From: a bacterium
GTDB taxonomy: Bacteria; Patescibacteriota; Minisyncoccia; Phycocordibacterales; Phycocordibacteraceae
Assembly: GCA_021817685.1 (NCBI GenBank)
Contig: JAKAGD010000008.1
Coordinates: 1 to 14,635, forward strand
Length of the DNA stretch: 14,635 nt
Direction of reading: 5' to 3'
A model generated the notes under the pieces. That model was given only the letters and a program-made list of their open reading frames with translations, searched no databases and was not told the DNA's origin. The translations under genes and the position numbers were made by a program. Below are positions 1 through 8,627 of this stretch, piece by piece; the first letter of the stretch is position 1; every line of letters begins with the position of its first letter.

Positions 1-925
1 CGGTCGTGTGGAGGCTCTGGTAGCCGTTCGGCTTGGGGACGGCGATGTAGTCCTTGAATTCGCCCGGCAAGGGCTTGTAGAGCGCGTGCACCATGCCGAG
101 CGTGGTGTAGCAATCCTCGATGGTCGGCACGATGATGCGGAGCGCGGCGATGTCATGGATGAGGCTGATGTCGTCATTCTTCCGCTTCAGTTTTTGATGC
201 AAGCTCCAGAGCCCCTTCATGCGGACGTCCATGCGGAATGCCGTTAAACCGCGCTTTGCCAGTTCCTGTTTGAGTTCCTTCTGCACTTTTACGAGTCCGT
301 CTTCGGTCTCCTGCGTTTTCAGCTTGCGCACTTCAGCGGCGTGCACCGCGGCGTCGGGGTCCACGAACGGGAAAGCCAGGTCCTCAAGCGTGCTCTTCAT
401 CTTGCCCATGCCGAGCCGGTCGGCGATCGGCGCGTAGATCTCAAGCGTTTCAAGCGCGATGCGCTTGCGCTTGTGCTCCGGCACGTGCTCGAGCGTCTGC
501 ATATTGTGTTTGCGATCGGCAAGCTTCACGATGAGCACGCGGATGTCGCTTGCGGTTGCAACGAGGAGTCGGCGGAGTGATTCGGCGTGGCGCTCGGCGC
601 CGCGGTATTTGTGCGTGCCGAGCTTCGTCACGCCGTCGACGATAAAGAGCAGTTCTTTGCCGAACTCTTTCTCCATTTCCGCGCGCGAAACGCGGCCGTC
701 TTCAATCGCGTCATGGAGGAGTCCCGCCGCAATCGTTGTCGCGTCCATGCCGTATTCGGCGAGTATTTTCGCGGTCGCGGCCGCATGCGTGAAGTACGGT
801 TCGCCCGAGTAGCGGAGCTGGCCCTCATGGGCTTTCTTGGAGTATTCGTACGCTTTCTCCACGAAAGCGACGTCCTCGGGGGACGCTCCGGTCATTTCAG
901 CGACGATCTCCTTGACGGTCGTCAT
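1..925 (-). CDS. rel: Rel/SpoT-family (p)ppGpp synthetase/hydrolase, C-terminus off the left edge
   Basis: Makes and degrades the stringent-response alarmone (p)ppGpp in the cytoplasm. The 308 visible residues begin with an HD hydrolase domain (about residues 20-180) carrying the conserved upstream histidine (FTH, residue 47) and an intact HDAIED motif at 71-76, so hydrolysis is probably retained. The synthetase domain starts near residue 230 and the window ends just inside its KPNGYQSLHTT motif (about 298-308). ATG at 925-923 is chosen because the HD domain begins shortly after it. The gene lies 28 nt after topA on the same strand, so co-transcription is likely. A TATAGT box at 939-934 ends 8 nt before the ATG and could give a nearly leaderless extra transcript. 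The TGS/ACT regulatory half cannot be seen. Family assignment is firm; whether it is a full-length bifunctional enzyme is inferred. Confidence 0.93.
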   Translation of the reverse strand, partial: MTTVKEIVAEMTGASPEDVAFVEKAYEYSKKAHEGQLRYSGEPYFTHAAATAKILAEYGMDATTIAAGLLHDAIEDGRVSRAEMEKEFGKELLFIVDGVTKLGTHKYRGAERHAESLRRLLVATASDIRVLIVKLADRKHNMQTLEHVPEHKRKRIALETLEIYAPIADRLGMGKMKSTLEDLAFPFVDPDAAVHAAEVRKLKTQETEDGLVKVQKELKQELAKRGLTAFRMDVRMKGLWSLHQKLKRKNDDISLIHDIAALRIIVPTIEDCYTTLGMVHALYKPLPGEFKDYIAVPKPNGYQSLHTT

Positions 926-933
926 AGGTGCTT

Positions 934-939
934 ACTATA
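934..939 (-). promoter_or_regulatory. candidate -10 box (TATAGT) before rel
   Basis: TATAGT in the topA-rel gap ends 8 nt before the rel ATG, so transcripts would be leaderless or nearly so. No good -35 is seen. It lies inside a short inverted repeat (AGGTG / CACCT) immediately before the start codon. This is a sequence-only call, supported by the same geometry at other genes in the window. Confidence 0.4.
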
Positions 940-953
940 CACCTACTCGTTCA

Positions 954-3359
954 TCATTTCAGGTACTCGGCGGCCTCGTCCGGCGTGAGGGAATCGGGCT
1001 TCGTCGTTTCGGGCAGGTAGATGCGGCGGAGACCTTTTTTCAAGAAGAGGCCCTGCTTTGATTTATAGAGCACGAGCGACTTTCCGGTGCGCGGATGCTT
1101 GCCGATCTCTTTTACTATCTCCACGCCTTTGGGTGGCCGCTTGGGCTCGGCAAGAAGCGCGAGCGCTTTATCGAGCGTGATGGTGTACGGGTCGCCGACG
1201 GCGGCTTTGAGCGAGCGGAACTCGCCGTCGCTGCCGACGTATGGTCCGAAGCGGCCGGTGTTTGAGAACACGGATTTGCCGGTGGAAGGGTGCACCCCGA
1301 GCTCGCGCGGGAGCGAAAGATATTTCACCGCGTCGGCGAGCGTGACGGTGGAGAGATCGGTGCCGGCGGGGATGCTTGCGCGCTTCGCCGCGGTCTTCGG
1401 CCGGCCTTTGCCGCGCTTCGCCGCCTTCTTTTTCGGCTTCTTTCCGTCCGCGCTCTCCGCGACTTCTTCTTTGGCGGCTTCTTCTTCCGGGAGCGCCATC
1501 TCCACGTACGGTCCAAATCGTCCGGTCTTTATGAAAATCGGCGCGCCGGTATCGGGATGGACGCCGATGGGTTCGTCGTTCTTGAGTTCATGGCCTTCTT
1601 CGGTCCGCGCGCCCATGCAATCGGGATATTTCTTACAGCTCATGAACACGCCGCCGCGGCCGAGCTTGAATTCCATCGGGCTGCCGCACAGCGGGCAGGG
1701 GAATTCCGCAGGCGCATCGCCGAGCGAAGTGGCCTTCGGCAGTTTGTCCTTTGCGCGTACGGCCTTCTCGAACGGTCCGTAGAACGCCGAGAGCGTCTCG
1801 GTGTAGCCGCGTTCGCCGCGCGCTATCTCGTCGAGCTCGTCTTCCATCTCTGCGGTGAACGTGTCGCTCACATATTCGGGGAAATGTTCCTCGAGCCAGC
1901 CGGAGACGACCATGCCGGTGGCGGTCGGCTTCAAGGAGCGGCCGAGTTTCTCCACGTAGCCGCGGTCCTGGATGGTCTTCATGATGGACGCGTACGTGGA
2001 CGGGCGTCCGATGCCGCGCTTCTCGAGCTCTTTGATGAGGCCGGCCTCCGTGTAGCGGTTCGGCGGCTCGGTCTGCTTTTCCTCTGCGGCAAGCGAGAGG
2101 AGCGTGAGCGGGTCTCCCTCCGCAAGGTGCGGCAGTTCCACATCCTCGCCGCGCGCCGCCGTATCAAGCGCGAGCCAGCCGGGGAAGATGACCCGCGAAC
2201 CGTTCGCGGTGAAGAGCGGAATATCCGCCTCTGCTTTCGCCGCAACGCTCGTGCGCATGATGCTTGCGGCGGACATCTGCGAGGCGAGCGCGCGGGTGCG
2301 GATGAGCGCGTAGAGCTCCGTTTCATCCGGCGTCGTACCGGCCTTCTCGTGCGAGGGATCGGTGGGCCGCACCGCTTCATGCGCTTCCTGTGCGTTCTTG
2401 CTCGTCGTCTTGTAGGCGCGCACCTGCAGGTATTCTTTCCCAAATTTCTCCTCGATGACGCCTGCCATTTTCGCGACGGCTTCCGCGCCGAGGTTCACCG
2501 AGTCGGTGCGCATGTAGGTGATGTGGCCGGCCTCATAGAGTTTTTGCGCGGCGCGCATGGTGCGCGAGGGCGCGAACCCGAGCCGCGTGGAAGCCGTCTG
2601 TTGGAGCGTGGACGTGGTGAACGGCGGGCGCGGATTGCGCTCCTCCGCCTTTTCGGAAACCGAAGCGACGCTCCACTTTGCGCTCCTGCCGGCCTGCACG
2701 ATGCGTTCGGCGTCTTCATGCGTGGCAGGCTGTTCGGTGCAGACGGTCGGCATCTCGCCTCCTTTCGACTTGAACAGCGCGGAGAGGACGAAATAGGTGA
2801 CCGGTATGAAAGCCTTTATCTCGCGCTCGCGTTCGGCAAGGATGCGGAGCGCCGGCGACTGCACGCGCCCTGCGGACAGCCCGTACCGCACTTTCTTCCA
2901 GATAAGGCCGGACAGGTCGTAGCCCACGATGCGGTCGAGGACTCTCCGCGCTTCTTGGGCTTCGCGCAGGTGCTCGTCAATAGCGCGCGGGTGCGCGATA
3001 GCCTCCTCAATAGCGGCTTTGGTGATCTCGTGGAATACGACGCGCTTGGGTTTCTTAAGACCCGCGACCTCCTTAATGTGCCAGGCGATAGCTTCGCCCT
3101 CGCGGTCGGGGTCGGTCGCCAGGTATATCTCGTCGGCTTTCTCTGCGGCGTTCTCTATCTTCTCAATGACTTCGCGTTTTTCGGCGGGGATGACGTAGCG
3201 CGGAATGAAGCCGCCTTCTATGTCTACCGCGTCCTTGTTGGACTTCGGCAAGTCGCGCACATGCCCGACGGAAGCAAGGACCGTGTAGTCCTTGCCCAGA
3301 TAGTGCCCTATGGTGCGCGCCTTCGTCGGCGACTCCACAATGAGTAATCGTTTGGCCAC
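954..3359 (-). CDS. topA: DNA topoisomerase I (type IA)
   Basis: Relaxes negative supercoils by single-strand passage through a 5'-phosphotyrosine link. The 801 residues show an N-terminal TOPRIM domain with the acidic DPDREGEA motif at 83-90, the SAGRVQSPAL region at 162-171, the catalytic tyrosine in HITYMRTDS (Tyr282), and IGRPSTYASI at 450-459. The C-terminus has one four-cysteine zinc ribbon (Cys555, 558, 575, 581) followed by three GRFGPYV-type repeats (about 595-620, 685-710, 753-785). A Lys/Glu/Ala-rich linker (about 622-662) separates the first two. The start is GTG at 3359; a TAG two codons upstream rules out a longer form. No Shine-Dalgarno is seen, and a candidate -10 ends 7 nt before the GTG. 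Stop TGA at 956-954. It is followed closely by rel. Confidence 0.97.
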   Translation of the reverse strand: MAKRLLIVESPTKARTIGHYLGKDYTVLASVGHVRDLPKSNKDAVDIEGGFIPRYVIPAEKREVIEKIENAAEKADEIYLATDPDREGEAIAWHIKEVAGLKKPKRVVFHEITKAAIEEAIAHPRAIDEHLREAQEARRVLDRIVGYDLSGLIWKKVRYGLSAGRVQSPALRILAEREREIKAFIPVTYFVLSALFKSKGGEMPTVCTEQPATHEDAERIVQAGRSAKWSVASVSEKAEERNPRPPFTTSTLQQTASTRLGFAPSRTMRAAQKLYEAGHITYMRTDSVNLGAEAVAKMAGVIEEKFGKEYLQVRAYKTTSKNAQEAHEAVRPTDPSHEKAGTTPDETELYALIRTRALASQMSAASIMRTSVAAKAEADIPLFTANGSRVIFPGWLALDTAARGEDVELPHLAEGDPLTLLSLAAEEKQTEPPNRYTEAGLIKELEKRGIGRPSTYASIMKTIQDRGYVEKLGRSLKPTATGMVVSGWLEEHFPEYVSDTFTAEMEDELDEIARGERGYTETLSAFYGPFEKAVRAKDKLPKATSLGDAPAEFPCPLCGSPMEFKLGRGGVFMSCKKYPDCMGARTEEGHELKNDEPIGVHPDTGAPIFIKTGRFGPYVEMALPEEEAAKEEVAESADGKKPKKKAAKRGKGRPKTAAKRASIPAGTDLSTVTLADAVKYLSLPRELGVHPSTGKSVFSNTGRFGPYVGSDGEFRSLKAAVGDPYTITLDKALALLAEPKRPPKGVEIVKEIGKHPRTGKSLVLYKSKQGLFLKKGLRRIYLPETTKPDSLTPDEAAEYLK

Positions 3360-3409
3360 AGACTAACTCATAACGCGCATACCTATATATGGTCAAGAGT
3401 CGTTATGAG
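3360..3409 (-). promoter_or_regulatory. topA promoter flanked by an inverted repeat (possible operator)
   Basis: Reading the minus strand, TTGACC (3396-3391) is followed after 18 nt by TATGAG (3372-3367), and the GTG start of topA comes 7 nt later. A perfect 9-bp inverted repeat, CTCATAACG (3367-3375) and CGTTATGAG (3401-3409), brackets the promoter. One arm overlaps the -10 and the other the stop codon of the upstream gene. This could be an operator or a hairpin in read-through RNA. Confidence 0.45.
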
Positions 3410-4173
3410 ATTTCCGCGCGTATCGGATGATGGTCGGAGCCCATTCGATCGGGGATAACCTCGGCATTTTTGATAGTGAACGAGCGCGACACGAGGATGT
3501 GGTCGAGCTGGGATTGCGAGAACGGGTGCGTGATGCCGCCGGCGAGCGGATTGGCCAATTCATGTTCCATAAAATGTTTCTGCAGGCGGGTGCGTTCGCG
3601 GCGATACAAGAACACGTCGGAAAACGAACCGCCGACGAACCAATTCAAAATGGACATCCGCGGGGATTCAATCGTGTTGAAATCGCCGCACACGATGGTC
3701 GGGCGGGATGGGTCGCGTTCGGCCATCACTCTTTCGAACTCGCGGATACGCAAGGAAGGGCGGGTAAGAGCGGTATGTAAATTGAAAATACGGAGCGATC
3801 CGTTCGGCGCGCTCACGTCGGCATAGAGGCCGTTGCGGTTCCGTATCTTTGACCAGTGCAAGGGGCGCATGAGGCGGACGAACAGTTTTGTACGGAGCGG
3901 CAGGAGCGGCCAGTAGTCGGGCCAGGGGAGGGGGCCCGAAGCCGTGATGGGGTGCCGCGAGAGTATGACAAGATGATTCCGGTTCGTTTTTGCGAAGAGC
4001 CGGTCCACGTCGATCGCATCCGTGATATGGAAAGGCAGCGTCTTCAGGCGCGCAAGGAAATCTTCAGGCACTTCCTGCAGGCAGAAGATGTCGAAGTCGG
4101 CATGCGCAATGAACTCGAACGCGCGGTCGAGCTCTTTATTGCGGAACAGCATATTCCAGGAATAGATTTTCAT
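3403..4173 (-). CDS. endonuclease/exonuclease/phosphatase (EEP) family protein
   Basis: A metal-dependent phosphodiesterase or phosphatase of the DNase I/Exo III fold. In its 256 residues the family motifs are all visible: Asn7 (WNM), catalytic Glu34 (LQEV), His133 (NLHTAL), CGDFNT at 162-167 with Asp164/Asn166, LDHILVS at 223-229, and the terminal GSDHHP with Asp247/His248. No signal peptide or membrane segment is evident, so it is probably cytoplasmic. The ATG lies 4 nt after the dprA stop codon, suggesting translational coupling in a dprA-EEP unit. The substrate cannot be told from sequence: DNA, RNA, phosphoinositide-like and nucleotide substrates all occur in the superfamily. It lacks long Exo III/APE1 signatures, so DNA repair is only a possibility. 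Confidence 0.85.
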   Translation of the reverse strand: MKIYSWNMLFRNKELDRAFEFIAHADFDIFCLQEVPEDFLARLKTLPFHITDAIDVDRLFAKTNRNHLVILSRHPITASGPLPWPDYWPLLPLRTKLFVRLMRPLHWSKIRNRNGLYADVSAPNGSLRIFNLHTALTRPSLRIREFERVMAERDPSRPTIVCGDFNTIESPRMSILNWFVGGSFSDVFLYRRERTRLQKHFMEHELANPLAGGITHPFSQSQLDHILVSRSFTIKNAEVIPDRMGSDHHPIRAEIS

Positions 4174-4177
4174 ATGG

Positions 4178-5035
4178 TCAGATGCGGCGCCAGGCGCCGA
4201 ACTCTTCTTTGACGAGGCCGCGCAACTCTAATGCGACGAGGGCGGTGAGGAGGTCGCCCGCGGCGCCGCCTGCGCCGCGGAGTATCTCGTCGCGCGTCTT
4301 CGGCTCCTCCAGCATACTCCAGATAACGAGTTCGGTGTCTTCCAGGTCGCGCGGAGCTTCGCCGCCCGAATGCGCCTCGCGCGGCGGTATGCCGAGCGCT
4401 TCCAATAGGTGGAGCGGGTCGCTTACGAGTGCGGCGCCGAGCCGGATGAAGAGGTGCGAACCGAACGCATGCGCATCCCCGATGCGGTGCGGGATGCAGA
4501 GCAAATCTCGATTGTATTCGCCCGCGAGTCGGGCGGTGATGAGCGTACCGGACTTATTGCCGGCCTCGACGACGAGCACCGCGTCGCTTATGCCGACCAT
4601 GATGCGGTTCCTCGAAGGGAATTCGCCGAGCCGCGGCCGATGAGAGGGTTCCTGTTCCGATACGAGCGCGCCGCCCGCCGCCAGTATGTCCTGCGCCAGA
4701 CCGAAGTTCGTCCGCGGCCCGATGGCCGCATCATCGAGTCCTGAGCCGGGGATGGCGACGGTATGGAGTCCAGCGGCGAGCGCCGCTTTATGCGCGCAGG
4801 CGTCCGCGCCGAGTGCGAGACCGCTCACGATGGAGACGGGGTAGCCGGCAAGCCCGCCGATGAGCATCTCGCACGCCTCCCGTCCGTAGGGCGTGAGTGC
4901 GCGGCTGCCCACGACGGCGAGATATTTTGTCCCCGCCGCAGGAAGCGCGCCCCGTATCCAGAGCTTTTTCGGTTGCTGTGGTATCTCCCGGAGTTGTGCA
5001 GGCCACTCTTCACGGGCGAGTTCACGTATCTGCAT
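4178..5035 (-). CDS. dprA: DNA-processing protein DprA
   Basis: Binds incoming single-stranded DNA and loads RecA during natural transformation. The 285 residues show the Rossmann-like core: VVGSR at 41-45, SGLALGADACAHKAAL at 71-86, IPGSGLD at 95-101, FPSRNRIMVGIS at 139-150, and SGTLITARLAGE at 162-173. A C-terminal winged-helix segment spans about 228-283. It lacks the N-terminal SAM-like extension of longer DprA proteins, similar in size to compact Firmicutes forms. ATG at 5035 begins 6 nt after a TATACT box shared with serS on the other strand. It heads a minus-strand unit with the EEP gene. Its presence agrees with competence genes being common in Patescibacteria (established knowledge); no other competence gene is in this window. 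Confidence 0.96.
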   Translation of the reverse strand: MQIRELAREEWPAQLREIPQQPKKLWIRGALPAAGTKYLAVVGSRALTPYGREACEMLIGGLAGYPVSIVSGLALGADACAHKAALAAGLHTVAIPGSGLDDAAIGPRTNFGLAQDILAAGGALVSEQEPSHRPRLGEFPSRNRIMVGISDAVLVVEAGNKSGTLITARLAGEYNRDLLCIPHRIGDAHAFGSHLFIRLGAALVSDPLHLLEALGIPPREAHSGGEAPRDLEDTELVIWSMLEEPKTRDEILRGAGGAAGDLLTALVALELRGLVKEEFGAWRRI

Positions 5036-5049
5036 ACCTGCAGTATACT
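5021..5049 (+). promoter_or_regulatory. serS promoter with a -10 palindrome shared with dprA
   Basis: On the plus strand, TTCACG (5021-5026) is 17 nt from TATACT (5044-5049), which ends 9 nt before the serS ATG. The octamer AGTATACT (5042-5049) is a perfect palindrome, so the minus strand also reads TATACT (5047-5042), ending 6 nt before the dprA ATG. The two start codons are only 23 nt apart, so RNA polymerase could probably not occupy both directions at once. The minus direction has no clear -35. Confidence 0.6.
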
Positions 5050-5058
5050 AGGGCGAAC

Positions 5059-6372
5059 ATGTTGGATATACATTTCATTCGGGAGAACATTGATCTGGTG
5101 AAGGATGCCGTTGTGAAGAAGGGCGCGGATGTCGATATTGATCAACTGCTCAAGCTTGATGACGAGCGCAAGAAATTGCGCCAGGAGCTGGACGCGAAGC
5201 GCGCTGAACAAAACCGCCGAAGCAACGAGATTCAGCTCGCCAAAGGCGGCGAACGAGAGAAGGTGATCGAAGCGATGCAACACCTTAAGGCCGGCATGGC
5301 GGAGGAGGAGGAGCGCTACCAGGAACTGCTCAAGGAGTGGACCAAACTGCTCCTTTCGGTCCCCAATGTCCCGTCGCCCGACACGCCGGTCGGTCCGGAT
5401 GAATCGGGGAACGTCGTCGTTCGTAAGTGGGGCGAGCCGACCAAGTTTGATTTCAAGCCGAAGGCGCATTGGGACATCGGGCGGGAACTCGGCATCATAG
5501 ATACCGAACGTGCCGGGGAAGTGTCTGGTGCCCGTTTCGCATACCTCAAGGGCGACCTGGTCCTCATGCAGTTCGCGCTCATTTCGCTTGCGCTCAAAGT
5601 GCTGACTTCCCGCGAAGAACTCGCCGCGATAGCGGAGAAGGCCGGTCTCGACATCGTGCCGACTCCGTTCGTCCCGGTCATCCCGCCGGTATTCATGCGG
5701 AGCGATGTCATGGGGCGTATGGCGCGCCTTCAGCCGATCGAGGAGCGGTACTTCTTTGAGAAAGACGATTTGGTACTTGTCGGCAGCGCCGAGCACACGC
5801 TTGGTCCTCTGCACATGAACGAGACCATTGACGAAGCACAGCTGCCGATCCGATACGCGGGGTATTCCACCGCATTCCGGCGCGAGGCCGGCGCGGCTGG
5901 CAAGGATACGCGCGGCATCCTGCGTCAGCACCAGTTCGACAAACTCGAGCTTGAGAGTTTCGTGCGGCCGGAGGACGGGTACCGGGAACAGGAATTTTTC
6001 GTCGCTATACAGGAGCACCTCATGCAGTTGCTGAAGCTTCCGTACCAGGTCGTCGCCATTTGCACGGGCGATATGGGTAAGCCGGATCACCGGCAGTTCG
6101 ACATTGAAACGTGGATGCCGGGGCAGGACACGTACCGGGAGACGCAGACGTCGGACTATATGGGCGGGTACCAGTCGCGCCGGCTCAACACGCGTATGCG
6201 GAATAAAGAAGGAGACCTTACGCACGTGCACATGAACGATGCGACGGCATTTGCTATTGGCCGGACGCTCATCGCTGTCATTGAGAATTACCAGCAAGCG
6301 GATGGGACGATAAAAGTACCCGAGGCTCTCGTGCCGTATGTTGGGAAGGACATCATCGGCGCCGCAAGGTAG
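5059..6372 (+). CDS. serS: seryl-tRNA synthetase
   Basis: Charges tRNA-Ser with serine. The 437 residues begin with the long antiparallel coiled-coil arm that binds the tRNA-Ser variable arm (about 28-105). The class II catalytic core follows, with motif 2 at about 272-294 (TAFRREAGAAGKDTRG then RQHQF) and motif 3 at about 398-412 (AIGRTLIAVIENYQ). Several usually conserved stretches are divergent: SAEHTLGPLH at 243-252 replaces the common TAEVPLTN, TSDYMGGYQSRR at 364-375 replaces the common CSN-DFQ form, and HMNDATAFA at 391-399 replaces TLNGSGLA. Core catalytic residues are kept, so it is expected to be active. ATG at 5059 follows a promoter by 9 nt and no Shine-Dalgarno is seen. Its 3' end overlaps the next gene by 35 nt. 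Confidence 0.96.
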   Translation: MLDIHFIRENIDLVKDAVVKKGADVDIDQLLKLDDERKKLRQELDAKRAEQNRRSNEIQLAKGGEREKVIEAMQHLKAGMAEEEERYQELLKEWTKLLLSVPNVPSPDTPVGPDESGNVVVRKWGEPTKFDFKPKAHWDIGRELGIIDTERAGEVSGARFAYLKGDLVLMQFALISLALKVLTSREELAAIAEKAGLDIVPTPFVPVIPPVFMRSDVMGRMARLQPIEERYFFEKDDLVLVGSAEHTLGPLHMNETIDEAQLPIRYAGYSTAFRREAGAAGKDTRGILRQHQFDKLELESFVRPEDGYREQEFFVAIQEHLMQLLKLPYQVVAICTGDMGKPDHRQFDIETWMPGQDTYRETQTSDYMGGYQSRRLNTRMRNKEGDLTHVHMNDATAFAIGRTLIAVIENYQQADGTIKVPEALVPYVGKDIIGAAR

Positions 6373-7186
6373 CGCTCGGCTTGCGGAGCGGCGGCGGGTA
6401 CGCCGCCGCCGCATCCTCGTTTCGCTTTTCGTACTTTTCGCTCTTCTGTGCGCCGGCATTCTGTATGAGCTCAACCAGAGTGCGGTGCGCATTTCACACA
6501 TCCAGATATTCGGCGCAGATCAGTCATACGCGGACATCGCAGTTGCGGCGATGCAGGGAAAGTATTTCGGCGTCATCCCGCGCGACTCCACATTCTTCTT
6601 TCCCGACACAGGCATCCGCGCGGGCATTATGGCGGCGCATCCGGACGTCGCGGCCGTCTCCATCTTCCATAACGGGCTCACCGGCCTCTCCATCAAGACG
6701 AGCGAGCGCGTGCCCATCGCGCGGTGGTGCGGGCTCGCTCCCACACCGGGCGTGGAAGCGTATTGCTACGTCTTTGACGCGAACGGATTCGTGTTTGCGG
6801 CCGCCGCAACGACGACGGAAACGGTGAATTCGTTCACGCTCTATGCGCCGCTTGACGGCGACGGTCTGGAACCGCTCCGCGCAACCATCGCGCATGCGGA
6901 TGATCTGCCGTCGGTGTTTGATTTCGCCCGCCAGCTCCCTTCGTTCGGCTCGCCGGTCACGCACATCATCATCCGCAACGATGAAGTGGATACGTATCTT
7001 GCAAGCGGCACCCGCATCACCTACGTGCTCGGCAATGAGGAGAACGCGTTCACCGCGCTCACCTCCGCGCGCGGGAGTCTCAATCTCGCGGACGGTTCAT
7101 TGGACTACGTGGATCTGCGGTTTGACGGCAAGGTCTACGCGAAGAGAAAAGTTGACAGCGCGCAGAAAACGGTAAACAGTCAGTAA
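6338..7186 (+). CDS. FtsQ/DivIB-like POTRA-domain membrane protein
   Basis: A bitopic membrane protein of 282 residues. It has an arginine-rich cytoplasmic tail (14-25), a single membrane segment (about 26-44), a POTRA-like domain (about 51-120: RISHIQIFGADQSYADI, later HPDVAAVSIF), and a beta-rich extracytoplasmic remainder. This order matches FtsQ/DivIB, which connects early and late divisome proteins. Sequence outside the POTRA domain is not recognisable, so the gene symbol is withheld. The ATG at 6338 lies inside serS (35-nt overlap); it is the only ATG that keeps the positively charged tail, and no other start is clearly better. The dus ATG follows its stop by 2 nt, so serS, this gene and dus are probably one transcript. 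Confidence 0.72.
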   Translation: MLGRTSSAPQGSARLAERRRVRRRRILVSLFVLFALLCAGILYELNQSAVRISHIQIFGADQSYADIAVAAMQGKYFGVIPRDSTFFFPDTGIRAGIMAAHPDVAAVSIFHNGLTGLSIKTSERVPIARWCGLAPTPGVEAYCYVFDANGFVFAAAATTTETVNSFTLYAPLDGDGLEPLRATIAHADDLPSVFDFARQLPSFGSPVTHIIIRNDEVDTYLASGTRITYVLGNEENAFTALTSARGSLNLADGSLDYVDLRFDGKVYAKRKVDSAQKTVNSQ

Positions 7187-7188
7187 CT

Positions 7189-8214
<1,026 letters not shown>

Positions 8215-8249
8215 TTTGAAGTCTGGCTCATTACAGGAAAGGGCAGAAG

Positions 8250-8471
8250 ATGGTTACCGAAAGGATCGCCAACGCTTTGAACAGACTGGACCGTATCATC
8301 GTCCGCATCAGGGAAAGCCAGCGTTTTAACCAGCCGCTTCCGTCCACATCCACAAGGGAATGGGCGGCGGAACTGGAATTCATCAAGAAAGAACTGCGCG
8401 AAGCCACCGGCACCGCGCCGCCCGCCGGCGACCCGGGCTCCCAAAAGGAGCTGGCATTCCGGCCTACTTGA
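8250..8471 (+). CDS. small protein of unknown function (73 aa)
   Basis: No family recognised. The 73 residues suggest two charged amphipathic helices (about 1-24 and 36-52) joined by a Pro/Ser/Thr linker and followed by a Pro/Gly-rich tail. Support for coding: an AGGAAAGGG Shine-Dalgarno-like run 6 nt before the ATG, which most genes in this window lack, and a candidate promoter at the end of dus (TTGACG at 8189-8194, 15-nt spacer, TATAGT at 8210-8215). The stop codon (8469-8471) overlaps the perfect -35 box of the downstream RNA promoter, so the two units are packed together. It may be a genuine small protein or a chance ORF between dus and the RNA. Confidence 0.45.
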   Translation: MVTERIANALNRLDRIIVRIRESQRFNQPLPSTSTREWAAELEFIKKELREATGTAPPAGDPGSQKELAFRPT

Positions 8472-8496
8472 CAGGAGTGCTTGAAGGGCGTATGCT
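8468..8496 (+). promoter_or_regulatory. sigma70-type promoter of the structured RNA
   Basis: Perfect TTGACA at 8468-8473, a 17-nt spacer, and TATGCT at 8491-8496. This is the best -35/-10 pair in the window. The next protein start (dnaX, 8628) has its own -10 further down, so this promoter points to the RNA at about 8503-8604. Confidence 0.75.
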
Positions 8497-8502
8497 GGAC
8501 TT

Positions 8503-8604
8503 ATTGGTTGCTTTTAGGTTTCGCAGGGAAACCGAACCATCTAGGCCTTGGGCTCCTACGCGGCGCAGAAATGCAACGCAAAGGACCCCAAGGCCTTCTT
8601 TTTA
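8503..8604 (+). ncRNA. unidentified structured RNA of about 100 nt upstream of dnaX
   Basis: It has its own promoter, two hairpins and a T-rich end. Hairpin 1 pairs TGGTT (8505-8509) with AACCA (8535-8539) and GGTTTC (8517-8522) with GAAACC (8528-8533), leaving an asymmetric internal loop and a 5-nt apical loop. Hairpin 2 pairs 8543-8557 with 8582-8596 (14 of 15 pairs). It continues through a 2x2 internal loop, GCG/CGC, a second 2x2 loop and GCA/TGC, and is capped by a GAAA tetraloop (8568-8571). The run TTCTTTTT (8596-8603) follows and would act as an intrinsic terminator. SRP RNA sits just before dnaX in some bacteria such as Bacillus, and the length and GNRA cap fit, but I do not find the conserved SRP helix 8 sequence. 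Identity is therefore open. The 5' end is estimated from the -10. Confidence 0.6.
8543..8604 (+). terminator. intrinsic terminator forming the 3' half of the RNA
   Basis: A long GC-rich stem (AGGCCTTGGGCTCCT against its near-complement at 8582-8596) followed directly by a T-run. It ends 10 nt before the dnaX -10 box, insulating dnaX from upstream transcription. Confidence 0.7.
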
Positions 8605-8611
8605 TTCAATT

Positions 8612-8620
8612 TGGTATACT
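8612..8620 (+). promoter_or_regulatory. extended -10 promoter of dnaX
   Basis: TGG-TATACT matches the extended -10 form (TGn plus hexamer). It ends 7 nt before the ATG at 8628, predicting a leaderless dnaX mRNA. No clear -35. Confidence 0.6.
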
Positions 8621-8627
8621 CGGGGCA

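Noticed and set aside
1290..3347. 685-codon plus-strand open frame
   Set aside because: It lies entirely antisense to topA, shows no recognisable domain, and is explained by the high GC content of the opposite strand.
4825..6501. 558-codon minus-strand open frame across dprA and serS
   Set aside because: Antisense to serS, which has all SerRS motifs, and overlapping the dprA start and promoter; low-complexity Arg/Leu-rich product.
8503..8604. Confident call of SRP RNA
   Set aside because: The conserved helix 8 motif around a GGAA tetraloop and AGCAG is not found; only position, length and a GNRA cap agree.
8481..8627. Upstream extension of dnaX
   Set aside because: The extension is translated promoter and terminator hairpin; the family N-terminus begins at 8628.
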